From Cunninghamia lanceolata (lineage: Eukaryota; Streptophyta; Pinopsida; Cupressales; Cupressaceae), in contig BSBN01000297.1 of NCBI GenBank assembly GCA_027924645.1, positions 5,146,001 to 5,210,000 of the forward strand: a stretch of DNA of 64,000 bases, read 5' to 3'. How positions within the stretch are numbered: the stretch's first letter is position 1; each line of letters opens with the position of its first letter. The position numbers and the translations under genes were made by a program. The notes beneath the pieces are model-generated. The model did not search any database. It saw only the letters and a program-made list of their open reading frames with translations, and had not been told where the DNA came from. This document shows positions 10,402 to 22,600 of the stretch, piece by piece.

Positions 10402-12341
10402 CTAGCTCTCAAGCCAAATACCAGGTCTAGATCTAGCAGACTCTTTGAAGAATTGCCTATCTAGGGATTTAGACCTAGAACAATAGATATTCATCACTCT
10501 CCTGGTTCTAGTGCATCAAGAGCTTCACCAGAATGTGCTCCTATAACTCCTATTAGGTTACGAACAGCTACAGGACCACCTGTCACACCTCAGGTCCAAC
10601 CTCCACCAGTCACAATGTTATTCTTTACTACAGAGTCACCTCTGACTTTCATGGCATATCACGCTTTACCTAAAAATCCTGATAAAATTTGTCCTAAATA
10701 TCATCCATATCAGGATGCTGATGATCACATTAGAACTTTCAAGGAAGATTGTTGTAGGGCTAGAATTGAACATCAGGATGTGGTATGCAAGTTATTTCCA
10801 TTTTCCTTAGGGAAGAGGCATATAACTAGTATATCAGTCTTGGTCAAGGTTCAGTTGGTTTATGGTCTACCTTGGAGAAAGCCTTTAAGGATAGGTTCAA
10901 AATACCTATAGATCCTTCAATGAACTATCATCTATTTGCCATAATCAAGAGATTTGAGGGATAACCTATTGCTAATTTCAATGCAAGGTTTGAAAAGATG
11001 CTCTCTAAGTTAGTTGCACCTTATGTTGTAGCAGATGAAGCTGCTAGGAGCATATACTACTTAGCTTTGGATCCCTTGACTTCTATGTTTATCAGGAGAG
11101 CACATCCTGGTGTCACAATCTTGATAGGAGCTTTTGAAGAAGCTATCAAAGTCAGTTAGCAGTTGATCCCTACTCCAACACTCCCTACTTATCCTACATA
11201 TCGTACTCAAAAATAGACTAATGAAGCTATGATACCTCTAGCTATGGTGCCAAGTCCTTTGCAGATACCTCCACTTAGTATCATGCCACCTCCAAATGGA
11301 AATGGTCAAATGTTACAATATTCAGGACATACACAAGTACCTCAGGTTGTAGAAAAATCTAACAACAATAACAATGGATCTTCCTTTTTCAAACCTCAAA
11401 TAGAGAATGTAGTAGCCAAGGTTCAGGAAGAGAAGGAAGAAATTAAGGAAATATCAGCACAGTTGAGGAAACTCACTACTAAGATCACTCATTTGAGGAG
11501 TTAGAACTTCTATTCTCAACCTAATCAGAATAGAGGATATGCTAATGACAGACCTAATTATCCTGATAGGGGATACAACAATAATTACAATAACAACAAT
11601 GGCAACAATAATTCTCCTAGATAGCCTAGACTGTGGAACACTAGGCCAAATAATGGTTCTCTGCCATCACCCCTAGATAATAAGCCTCCTAGTGAACCTA
11701 AACAGACCACTAGAGTGAACTTGGTAGAGGCAGCCCTTACCAACTGGCGCAGGATACATAAGACCAATGCTCATACAGAGCTAGATTGTCCTGAGTTCAA
11801 AATTACTGCTAGTATATTCCAAATTGAAGTGTCCAATACTTCAGGTAATCCACCATGTGTGGAAGGAAACGAAATTGTGCCCTATGGATATGACTCTTCT
11901 TTAGTGCTAGAAAGTTTCATTCATCATCCTCATTAGTAGACAATGTCATCTCACCATAATTACACCTTGGCATGTGAGGAATCAACCATGGCTTTTGAGA
12001 CTAATTATGTGTTTCCATTTGAGGATGAAAATGAGCCATCAACTGAACATGAAGTACATACTTATCAACAACAATATCAGGGTAGGCATAATTATAACTT
12101 GAGGAATAACTCAAATAGACCTGTTGGTCCTTTGACCACATCCTTGCCTCCAAATAATTTCAACACTCCTCCTGATCCTAAGGCAAGCAATAACCCTGGA
12201 TTTCCTAAGGTTAATGCTCAGTGCTTAACACCACCAAATACAACACCAAAAGCTGGTAATCTACCTCTTGAGTCTGATAAGTTGGTCACCTACTTGGCAA
12301 AAGAAATGAAAAAGCTCAAAATCAGCCTGTCATTATCATAA
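10402..12341 (+). pseudogene. gag: gag of GL-2 (broken)
   Basis: The coding trace begins at a codon matching GL-3 61197 (neither has ATG) with a Ser/Pro/Thr-rich N-terminus. It runs into a Retrotrans_gag-like capsid region (KYHPYQDADDHIRTFKEDC, 10695-10760; then a region aligning to 61570-61960 in GL-3), followed by Asn/Pro-rich segments (NRGY, NNNYNNNNGNNN, 11510-11640) and a conserved block AALTNW-R-x-NAH-ELDC (11725-11790). No classical CCHC zinc knuckle is seen. A frameshift near 10840-10930 and several TAG stops break it. The gag protein would form the particle that packages the element RNA. Confidence 0.75.
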
Positions 12342-12374
12342 CTACTTAAAACCCCAGCTATCAAAAAAGCATTC

Positions 12375-13214
12375 ATGAAATCCTTAGATGATCCTGCTCC
12401 AAGAGAGGATAATCATACCTTAGGTCAGTCTGGAAGTAAAGTTCATGCTGCTAGGGATGTTAATGTTAAACACAAAGTTCCAGCTATTGTTCAAGATGCA
12501 GAGACTTCCCACATGATCCTATATAGAGACAAAAGTGAGTCACCTCCTTTTCTCCTTACCATAAGGATGTTTAGTAAAAATTTGCATAACTACTTAGTAG
12601 ATTCAAGAGCATCTACCAATGTAATGCCCCTGTCCATATGCATTGCCTTAGGGTTGCATCTTGCTAAGTCACTGAAGAAAGTAACACAGTTAGACAAAAT
12701 AGAAGTGAGTGTGGTAGGAGAACTGACTCACATTCATATGCAGTTAGCATCAAATCTGAGAATCCAATATTATATTGATATTCAGGTAGTTGACATACCT
12801 GATACCTATGGGATGCTACTCAGTAGAGATTGGTCAAAAACCCTTTATGGATACATGTCCACTGATTTTAGTCATATGTGGTTGCCTTGGAAAGGGATAC
12901 CTAATCAAATAAGGATAGATGTCGAGCCTCACATGAAACACATGATCACTGAATATAACAAAACAAATGAGATCATGTATGTGGATGTTGAACCTAGAGT
13001 TTACTCCAAACCCCAGACTATCAGGATAGAGGAGATCCTCATGTATGATGTTCATCATCATGATGATAATCTTCAGGATGATAAGATAGTTTTAGAACCT
13101 GATTGTAACCTTGAAAATGAGATAGAGGTAGATCACTTCAAAGATTTTGAGATGCACTTGTCTAAAGAGGTGCAATGCTACCAATTATTAAAATGCCTGT
13201 TCAAGATATTCTAA
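12375..13214 (+). pseudogene. Aspartic protease of GL-2 (broken, motif mutated)
   Basis: The retroviral-type protease block is at 12540-12900. The flap side reads like RDKSESPPFLLTIR and the active site reads D-S-R-A-S at 12600-12614, where D-S/T-G-A is expected; the Gly is now Arg. GL-3 instead has D-L-G-A. The downstream blocks DIPDTYGMLLSRDWSKTL and SHMWLPWKGIPNQIRI are nearly identical in both copies, so the domain is well conserved apart from the active-site change. It would cut the Gag-Pol precursor. Confidence 0.8.
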
Positions 13215-13700
13215 TTGAAGGTTGGTGTAGGTTGCATGATGAGGTGCATTTTGAAAAGACCTGTGATGCTTGCTTAGACATGATGGAACTAGAACAAGCA
13301 TACAGTGAGGCATCATCATCATCATCATCTATGGTAAGTTCTGTAGGTAGTGATAGTGATACTAATTTTTGTTTGTCATCTGCAGGAATAGGAGAATGCA
13401 CACGTCATGATGAAAGTTCTATTCAGATGGAAGAAATTCTGGTATGCAACAAGAGAAATGTTAAGAGTAACAAGAAAATCACCCCAGGAAGTGATTGTTT
13501 GGTAGAGTCAGATTATGAACTATCTGATGAAGATAGGGAGCGTAATCTAAGTTTGAAGAGTTTTTATCAAAGCAAATTCAAGAGATGATACAACAGCAAA
13601 GATCTCCACATGATGCCCTAATTGAGGGATGGTGCAGGTTGCATGAAGCACCACATTTAGAGACTTCTTGTTTATTATGTTTACATATTATGAAAAGACA
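13175..13700 (+). pseudogene. Protease-RNase H linker with two Cys/His zinc-like motifs
   Basis: Two copies of the same 17-residue pattern W-C-R-L-H-x3-H-x4-C-x2-C lie at 13223-13273 and 13630-13680, each preceded by D-x-LIEGW. The spacing of Cys and His is identical, and a third copy with the same spacing sits in SL at 48877-48930. Between them is a Ser run (CATCATCAT tract at 13308-13330) and an acidic stretch. The C-H-H-C-C spacing suggests a small metal-binding knuckle, possibly standing in for the missing gag zinc knuckle. Two small frame changes occur here: near 13180 (an indel, since SL reads straight through) and an ATGA overlap at 13585-13588. Confidence 0.6.
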
Positions 13701-14500
13701 GATGTTGCCTAGTCCAAAAGATTTACCTCCTAATGGTAAAGAAAAAGAAGAGATATTAGCTTCACATCAGCTAGATAAGGTGAAGTTTGAGAAAATGAAA
13801 ATACCAAAGTTAAAATGCATATCAAATGGTGCAGCTGCCAAAGCTAAAAATAAAAGAGAAGGCCCAAATAAGCCTTTAACTAAAGATAAGCCATGGATAA
13901 TTAGGTTTGATGGATCCAAATCAAAACAAGGGGCTGGAGTAGGCATAGATCTTATTGATCCATCTAGTAAATCCTACTTAGCAGCATACAGAGTGCAATT
14001 CCCATGCACAAATAATGTGACAGAGTATGAAGTCTTGATTCATGGGATATTGTTTGCACTCAGAAAGAAAGTGAAGATTCTGCATGTCTACGGAGACTCA
14101 GAATTGGTTGTAAGACAAGTAAGAGGCATATATTCTTGTAATTACAAGAAACTGTCCAATTACAGACATAGGGTATGGGACTTGATAGAAGATTTTGATG
14201 CATTCAACATCACCCATGTACCTAGAGAATAGAATCACAGGGTAGATGCCTTGGCCCAAGCTGCAAGCACTTTGGAACCACTGTCCATATCTAGTTCAAA
14301 GAGATTTTCAGTTGAACTAGTATCAGTACCCTCTATGCCAAATAATGTGGTTAACCTTCAAGTATTTGATGATGATCAACATATTTTAGACTTTATTTCC
14401 AATAGGAATGTCTTTGATGCACAGATCATAGATGAAATAAATGTGGAAGATCATATTTGGGAAGAAGAAGAAATCCTATAGTTGCCTAGTAACAAGATTC
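13700..14500 (+). pseudogene. RNase H domain located upstream of reverse transcriptase (GL-2)
   Basis: All four catalytic acidic residues of an RNase HI fold are present: Asp in FDGSKS (13909), Glu in TEYEVLIHGI (14023), Asp in YGDSELVVRQV (14095) and Asp in NHRVDALAQAAS (14245). A TAG at 14230 sits where Gln is expected in the PRE-x-N-H-R-V-D-A block. The sequence resembles the second, 'archaeal-type' RNase H (aRNH) of plant Tat elements. In those it normally follows the gypsy RNase H; here it lies between the protease linker and the reverse transcriptase. It would degrade the RNA strand of RNA-DNA hybrids during reverse transcription. Confidence 0.8.
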
Positions 14501-14689
14501 CTAAGGGAATGATAGAGCTAGAAAGAGCATTTGATTTGGACAACATGCTAAAACAAAAGGATCTCCCCAAAGCAAATGGAGGAGAGTATTCATAGGTTAA
14601 TATTGGACATGATGATGAAAAAGGCAATGTCCTGATTGGAAAAGTGTGTATAGAATAAGAGTTGGAAGGGATAACACAAGCACTTAAGG

Positions 14690-15600
14690 ATTATATCCAT
14701 GTCATTTCTTGGACATATGATGAGTTGAAGACTTATGATGCATCAATCATCACTCATACTGTACCTTTAAAGCTAGATGCCAAGCCTTTCAGGAAAAAAT
14801 AGAGGACTGTTAATGCTTTGCTAGAGCCCATCATTTTTGAAGAATTTAAATAGTTGCTTAATGGTGACATCAAACTGTGTGTAGACTTCAGGAATTTCAA
14901 TAGAGCTTCTGAAAAGGATAACTATCCTTTGCCTTCCCTAGATGAGGTCTTGTAGATTGTAAATGGTGCAAAGATGATGTCATTTTTAGATGGTTTCTCA
15001 GGATACAACCAGGTGATGGTGGACAAAATAGACAGACTGAAGACTGCATTCACTAGAAAGTGGTGAGTATTCGCTTACAGGTGCATGCCTTTTGGATTGA
15101 TAAATGTTGGAGCCATATTTCAGTGAGCGATGGATATAGCCTTCAGAGGGCTGATTGGTAAATGCATAGTCATATACATGGATGACTTGATAGTATTCTC
15201 TAAAGAGAGAGCGAATCATGTAGAAGACCTCAGAAAGGTACTAAAGAAATGTGAACAATATGGAATATCCATGAATCCTAAGAAATCTAAATTTGGGGTA
15301 ACCATAGGGAAGTTATTAGGTCACCTAATAACAGAGAATGGGATCATCATTGACCCTAAGAGGGTAGAATCAATCATGAAGATACAACTTCCTGGAAGTA
15401 AGAAGGAGCTCAAATCTTACTTTGGTAAGATTAATTTTGTTAGAAAATTTATTACTGGTTTTATAGAAATTGTCAGACTATTGAATGCCATGCTGAAAAA
15501 GGATGCCAAAATCGAGCGGACACATGAAGCTAGAGCAAATTTTGAATATTTCAAGAAAGCCATATCTAAAGCTCTAGTTCTAATAAGTCCAGATTATACC
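14690..15600 (+). pseudogene. pol: Reverse transcriptase of GL-2 (broken)
   Basis: Ty3/gypsy RT blocks are visible in order: KLDAKPFRKK, LCVDFRNFNRASEKDNYPLP, SFLDGFSGYNQV, TAFTRKW, YRCMPFGLINVGAIFQ, then the catalytic Y-M-D-D at 15175-15186 (YMDDLIVFSK), followed by GHLITENGIIIDPKRV and the thumb. The stretch normally found between EEFK-LL and the GDIKLCVD block (about 30 residues) is missing near 14850-14865, a deletion that should inactivate the enzyme. Stops are at positions expected to be Gln or Trp. Confidence 0.88.
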
Positions 15601-15990
15601 AAGGATTTTTACATTTACTCATTTGCTTCAGAGCATACATCTACAATAGTATTAACACAGAGAAATGAGGCTAAAGAAGAAAATCCTATAGCCTTCATGA
15701 GTTGTCCTTTCAGGGATGCAGAACTCAGATACATGGATGTTGAAAGACAAGCACATGTGCTAGTTTGAGCAGTCAAGAAGTTCAGACATTACATCTTGAG
15801 AAGTAAGGTTATAGCTATAGTACCTGATGCAATAGTAAAGATGCTTTTAATGCAAAATGAACCAAGTGAGAAGAGAGCCAAATGGATTACTATCCTCCAA
15901 TAGTATGATATGGACATAACACCCATGAAATTAGTGAGAGGACAAGCATTAAGTCAGATGATATCTGAAATTGATCCTAACATCATGAGC
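15540..15990 (+). pseudogene. Second RNase H (gypsy-type) of GL-2
   Basis: Follows RT directly: ISPDYTKDFYIYSFASEHT, NPIAFMSC, then RDAELRYMDVERQAHVLV-AVKKFRHYIL, which is the typical gypsy RNase H ending. The first catalytic position seems degenerate (Ser-Phe-Ala-Ser instead of a D-A-S pattern). One TGA at 15766 replaces Trp in the V-W-A-V-K-K-F block. With the upstream RNase H, the element has two such domains. Confidence 0.75.
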
Positions 15991-16129
15991 CAACAGTATG
16001 TCATAAATACAAGGGAAGATGGAGAATGGTATTCAGACATCATACACATCTTAATTATTGGAAGATGTCCCTCAAGATTACAGGCTTCACAGAGGAGAGG
16101 CTTAAAGATAAGATCATAGAAATACATGA

Positions 16130-17280
16130 TAAAATGAGGAGTCCTCTTCACAAAGAATTATAAGGGAATATACCTTAGGTGTCTAGAAAGGCAAGAAGTA
16201 GATAAAGTGCTAGCTAAATTACATGACAAGTTTGGAACTGCACATGGATCATCCTTATCTACCACTCATGCTATCCTCAGGGCAGGGTATTGCTGGCCCA
16301 CTATTTTTAAAGATACTGTTGAACACATCAAATGTTGTCATATGTGTCAGGTTGCTACAAATAGGGAGAATTATGCTGCTCAACCTTTGTAACCAATGAT
16401 GGAGATGCGCCCATTTGCTCAATGGGGAATGGACTTCATAGGACCTATTAATCCTCCATCATCTTTAGGCCACAATTATGTTTTGACTATCACTGACTAT
16501 TGTACTAGGTGGACTGAAGCTGTCAGCAATAAGACCTGCAATGCTAAAGATGTAATCAAGTTTTTGGAAAGCAATATAGTAACCAGGTATGGAGTTCCTT
16601 ATGCTTTGGTATGTGATAATGGGTCTGCCTTTGCTTCAATAAGCTTATCAAATTGGGCTTTTGACCATGAAATCATCTTAAAGTTTTTCTCAAATTACTA
16701 TCCCCAAGGGAATGGATTAGCAGAATCCACAAACAAGAATTTATTGAACATCATAAAGAAATTGATAGAAAAGAACCCAAGGGAGTGGAACACCCTATTG
16801 AAATATGCCTTGTGGGTAGATAGAACCAGGGTGAAGGTTGCATTAGGAAATTCTCCTTTTCACCTAGTCTATGGGGTGGATCCCATCCTCCCTGTTAACC
16901 TGGAGATCCCCACATTATAGTTTGCACAAGAGTATCTAGGCATAGATAACAAACAAGAAGTCAGGTTGCTTCAGTTGATGCACTTAGAAGAAAAAAGGAG
17001 TAAGGCAATTGACCAATTTAGTAAACATCAGACTATTGTCAAGTGTTGGTTTGACAAAAGAGCTAGAGTAAAAGCTTTCAGAATCTTAGATTTGGTCCTG
17101 ATGTGGGACAAAGCACATGAAAGGAAAGGAGATCATGGTAAATTTGATAAACTTTGGATAGGTCCCTTTCAAGTTTTAGAAATTTTAGGAGACAACACCT
17201 ATAGGCTTAAAACCTTAATCGGTGAGGATGTTCCATTACCAGTTAATGGATAGTTTCTCAAGTATTATTTTCAAGCCTGA
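16130..17280 (+). pseudogene. Integrase of GL-2 (broken)
   Basis: An N-terminal zinc-binding HHCC is seen (His residues around 16220-16270, then C-x2-C in CCHMC near 16333). The DDE core follows: Asp in QWGMDFIGP (16430), Asp in VCDNGSAF (16612) and Glu in GNGLAESTNKN (16723). The C-terminal part has the GPF motif (KLWIGPFQVLEI, 17152-17190) and no chromodomain. Three TAG stops (16390, 16918, 17251) sit where Gln is expected. It would insert the cDNA and make the 5-bp duplications seen here. Confidence 0.88.
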
Positions 17281-18131
17281 AACAGTGTCATGTAAGTCAT
17301 GTGTATCGTAGTGTGCATATTTGTATAATTGTTTATATAGTTTGGTTTTGGTTTTTGTTTGTTTGCTTGTTGAGTTATATTTTAGTTAGTCAAGATGATG
17401 CAGCTCATCACCCTAAAAAAAAACCAAATTGTTAAGATTCAAGTGATGAGAACAGATTCATATATAGGTTATGACTCATTTTGAGAAGTGTTGGTGATCA
17501 GGTCTATGATATCTTTTCATCAGGGTGCCTTTTCTTGACCAAAGTGATTCTTTCACAATGACTCACCTAACAACATTGGGTTTGTGGAACACATAAGTAT
17601 AGGTGTTAAGTGAAAAATCTAAAGGGACTCCCTTGCTACCAATGTAATCTCCAACCTAGATCAGCAAGTGACCATGCCTTGCATATTAAGCTTACAGTAT
17701 GATATCATATGAATAGAGAGTCAAATATTGAAAATAAAAAAAAAAAGAAATAAAATTAGGCCATCTAAGTAACTCTATCGGGGCTATAGACGCCTGTTGG
17801 CAGTGGCGCTCTACTTAGGGGGATTGTATAGATAACCTTGCCATGGCTATGGACGCCTGTTGGCAGCAAGGCTCTATCCAGGTTGTCTATGAGGGATGCT
17901 CCCATACTATGTAGCTTAGCATTAGTACTCATGTTTTCAATTTACTTTTAAGATGAGGATAATTAATCATTTGCACACACCTGATCCTTTGTTAGTATTA
18001 TTGCCATGATGAAAACCTTATCATTCAGAAAGATTATAATACTTATGTTTAGAAAGAGTTAAAATACTATGTTAGAATGTGATCACATCACTTGAACCAT
18101 TGGAATTTAGTTGTTTTCTTTGGTGGCAAGT
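17281..18131 (+). other. 3' untranslated region of GL-2, including a duplicated hairpin-like block
   Basis: About 850 bases without a reading frame between integrase and 3' LTR. It contains two related units (17770-17823 and 17834-17884) built on GACGCCTGTTGGCAG; the second has the possible stem CCTTGC/GCAAGG. The whole region reappears in SL on the minus strand (46732-47460) at about 90% identity by eye, although SL lost gag-pol, so it probably holds cis-acting signals. The bases before the LTR (TTCTTTGGTGGCAAGT) are a poor polypurine tract. Confidence 0.6.
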
Positions 18132-19412
18132 TGTTGTGTGGTTACACAACACACCCCATTTTTACTTGACAAAACAGGGACCCAACTTTTTTTTGTTGCT
18201 TTGGCTTGTTGTTTTTTTGCTTTTGTTGGTCTAGTAAAATTAAGTCATGCATGAACACATTGTAAGAGGGTGGATAGGTCACCATGATGAGGTTAGTTGT
18301 CAAAGTCAATGTTCCACATTATTAACCTCATGGTTGTAAAATGCATAAAATTCCATGCAGGTTTGCCTTTTGGATCACCTTGAAATTCTCTAAGGGGAGA
18401 AAGTTATGATAAGTCAAAGTTTTGGTCAAACCTGATATTCTAATGGGGGTGGTCATATTTCAAACATCAGTCATATTATGTAAGATCACCCTGATATAAG
18501 TCTATCACCTGATAATCACTTGATCCACGAAGTGCGGATGCCATTTTTTTACGTGATAGCTATTATCTGCCCATCAAATAACTTCACATATTTTGCGGGG
18601 GTTATATTTGTAATATCCATCATCTTACGAATATCACCCTTGTCACAAAATAATACCCTATCCCAATATGACGATGACATCATCTAAACCCAACAAACAA
18701 AGAATATCACCCTGGTGATCAGGTCATCATTTTATTTTAACCTACGGAGGTATATATCTGATGCCCACCATATTCAATAATATGGTGGTGACGTCATTAT
18801 AACACAACGCTTAAACAAAGTCACTGACACGGTGACATTGCCCTAATTTTATCCAAAGGGGGGGTCATTTTAATTTGCGGGGTCATATTTTGAGCATCCC
18901 CTGATCTTAAATTCATGACCCGATATACTTTTGGTCAACGTTGACCATATCACCCAATTCCTTTGCATTAGTTTTGCCACTCGAAGGCAGAAGCTTATTT
19001 TATCTAGAGGGGGTCATATTTTGAATATCACCTGATCTTCTGAAGATCACCCCCTCCCTCCTGTTTCCTAACATTAAATGCACATAAATGCAGTAGATGG
19101 ATTCCCACTGATTGCAAATACAATTCAAACACTTGGCATCATCCATGGATTCTTTGTAGAGGATCAATGGATTTGATCGATTCAACATAGTTTTACCCTA
19201 ATCTACCCTAAGGATGAGCTTAAAGGTAACTTTCCAAGGTTATTTTCATTTACCTTGTGAAAAAATAAGAAATTACAGAGCAGAGACGTCAAACCCCCAT
19301 ATAAGCTTCCTGTGAACGGGCAAGATCTTCCAGCATAATGGACGGGTGATCATCAGCATTTGCAGCCCTTTTCTGTAATCACCCATCTAACCCAGGAGTA
19401 AAGCATTATCAG

Positions 19413-19616
19413 GTAAGTAATTAAAAACCCTCATGTTGTCATTTTCTACATGTTCAGGTATTATGTTCCTTCTTATGGTTTGAATCTGTAAATGTGCATA
19501 TCATGATGAGGCAATGAAAAATGAATAGAATAGGCATGATGCCGTAGGAATAAATATATAATGTTGTGTAAATGCATATGGATATTGTGAAGCAAGAAAA
19601 GATGTGTTTATTGGAG
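19413..19616 (+). other. Predicted intron upstream of the LTR gene (GL-2 3' LTR)
   Basis: Donor TATCAG|GTAAGTAATT at 19413 and acceptor TTTATTGGAG ending at 19616 (TTGCAG in the sister LTR). 204 nt, matching the other GL copies. Confidence 0.58.
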
Positions 19617-19622
19617 GAATTC

Positions 19623-22600
19623 ATGGCAGACCTCAAATGAAATAGGTCTGATGCAGAATTTCTTAAGCCTATGTTTGTTCGGCCCGAGGGGGTGTAATTC
19701 AAGTATGGCATCATTGGTGACACTCACCAAGGAGATACAGATTTAGCGACATGGTCATCCAGAATTGATCATGATAAGGATAATACCCTTCTGGATGCAA
19801 TATATGTATCAGGAATGTGGCATGCCGCTGGATTCCCCTATGCCATGGAAACCCCATAATTGGTAGTAGAATGTACCAGAAACTATAACCCTCAGACCAG
19901 GAAGGTGGAGAAACATGGAAGGGTTTATGCTGACTTTTCAATTAAGGGTATCACGTCTACTTTCAATCTTCCATTTGGAAAGAAGGTGGTCAGTGTGGAT
20001 CTATAGAAACTAGAAACCGAGTATAATAACAATAAGAAGAATACAAGGAAGAGGATGTACCAGTGGAGGTCTAAGAGCAACACCTACACTACCTCTACTA
20101 AGTTGATTGTCCACTTATATAAATTTGATTTTGATGATGACTATCAATACATGATTGCCCTGCTCAGCAGGATGACAAGTCAGCCTCATGCTGGAAATTT
20201 TAAGAATTGGATGTTTGGAATCATCCAAATGGTCCTCTATACGGATAACAAGACATTATGGGCCAAGGTCATTAGTGATGCTTTGGATGAAGAGATGAGG
20301 AACTTGGGAGATCTGGAATACTCATTCCATATGACCTCGTATGTTGTCTACTCATGTTCCTACAAAGGAACATTTGATGCATTGACTATAGTGGGTAAGG
20401 TTGGAGGTGATGTAGATGATTCCCACACATGGGATCACTATCCTCAGTTACAGAGAAAGAGCTACCTCCAAGATTACAAATTGGTGAATGATGCATTGTC
20501 TATGCATCTAGTCAGAACCATGGAGGAAGATAGAACCAAGAGACTGAGCATGGAAGCTCAGGAAGTTGTGTATAGGCATGGAGCCTGGTTCATCCAATAT
20601 GCCACATTTTCATATATAAGAGTGGAAGGATTTGAAGACCAACCCCTTATGCTACCTAGCTACCCTACTGATGGGGTGGTTCTGATGGAATTTCTAAGAC
20701 AAGTGTCTACCATAGTGGAGACATACAAAGTACAAAAGAAGATACTGCCAGTACTATTTCCAATATCTATGGGTGGTATATGTGCTCAGATTCAGAGAGC
20801 ATAGAGCATATCATAGGTGGTCTGAAACTGATGTATCTATAGCCTTTTCCATTAGCTAGGTCATATGACCCCTATGGCAGGATGCAGAAAATAATGGGGA
20901 AACCTATTCATCAGAAGCACCTAGAGGATTTCTGGATAGCTTGTGAGGATGAGGCTGAAGTGAGAAGAAGAAAATATCAAAGTCTCACCTTAAACTAGAT
21001 AAGAACATTTGACTACATCCTAGTGCTAACACAGCTAAAGAAAGATGATGGAAGAACTATGTCAAATGAATATGAAGAGAAGAAGGTGTACAATGATACC
21101 ATATCAGCCCCTGATCTAACACAACTAGAGGATATATCCTTAGATCAGTTTACAGGTGGGGTGCTGTATTTAACCCAAGCATGGGTAGATAAACAAATAA
21201 ATAGATTGAAGAAAAGGGGTGTAGCCATTACAATGGACACCAAGAAGAAAAGGCAGGGAATCCCAAATGAGGAGTATGATGACTTCCTCAGTGAGAAAAG
21301 AAAATGTAATGGGGAGAGACTGCCTACCCAGAAACAAAGGAAACGACCCACCAGAGGAAAGAAGACTGATGATGAGCCTAAAGGGGTGATAATTGAGAGA
21401 ATTCCTATACCAGCTGCAGTTACATCAATAGCAGGATAGGTATCCACCTCATCTACACCACCTCTAATGGATAAACTAAAGACAAAAAGAATCTTGAGGC
21501 TAGTTGTAGAGACTATAGAAGTACAGGAAGAGGGCCAAGCCTCACAATAGAATGTGGAAAAAGATATCCCTTTTGAGGAAGAGCTAATAAATAAAGAACG
21601 TGTAGGTGATGACCTAATGATGATCAGTAGGAAGAGGAGGGTAGTGCCGCTGACATCACCACCCAAGAAGCAACAAACATCTATGTGGGGTGATATGACG
21701 GCAGACCCTATAGTATTGAGGGGAGCTAGTGGTGAAGTGTTTAGAAAAGAGATGCAGCATGATGTGCCACTTCCCACCATAATCAAATTTAAGACTGAGA
21801 GAGTAGATGAACAAGTAAAAGAGACTTCAAAAGCATGTCATGGTGGTCTCTTCTCCTTGGAGGACACCGTGGACCTATCAGATGACGACTTTGTGCAAAA
21901 TGTAGCCTCTCAAAAGATGGAGACCCTTGCCTCTAGTACCCGCATGACCCCACATGGGACCCCAATAACATAGGCAATGGTATTGGTAGGGTTGAAGAAA
22001 ATAGCTAAAGTAGAGAAAGAAAGTAGCCCAGAGAGAGTAGCCCAATAGATCGGGCAAGACAAATTTGTAGATCAGGTGACTAGCCCTACAGTTATAGATT
22101 TGACATATAGGGAGGATGTGAGCCCCATAGACAAAGCAGGTGCACCTGACGTTACAGAGAAAATTGAAGGGGCCAAGTCGGTAGAAGAAGGGAGCAATGC
22201 TCTAGACATGGGCCAGCAACAACATGAGATACATGTTGAGCCAAAGATAGTTGAAGTCCAACAAAAGGGTGAGGGTGATAAAGATACATCAAGTGATGAT
22301 GCCACTTGACTCAAGTAGATACAGGAGAAATAGATAAATCAGGTCATGAGTACCTTAAGACACAAGATGTCGCTGCATTAGGTGAGGAACAAAATGTAAT
22401 CCAAGATTAGGGTGATGCACCAAGACCAAACACACAGACATCCACAGATGCCAATATGCCTCAAGATGAAGAAAATACCAAGGTGGATAAAACTCAGAAA
22501 GAGGGAGAACAGGATCAAGTGCAAGATCATCAGGTGGATATTCCACAGGAACCTCCCCCACAAAAGGAAACCCCTCAGCAAGAAGAGATGCCACAGGATC

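Noticed and set aside
13175..13214. Programmed frameshift after the GL-2 protease
   Set aside because: SL reads through the same place in one frame, so a one-base indel in GL-2 is the simpler explanation.
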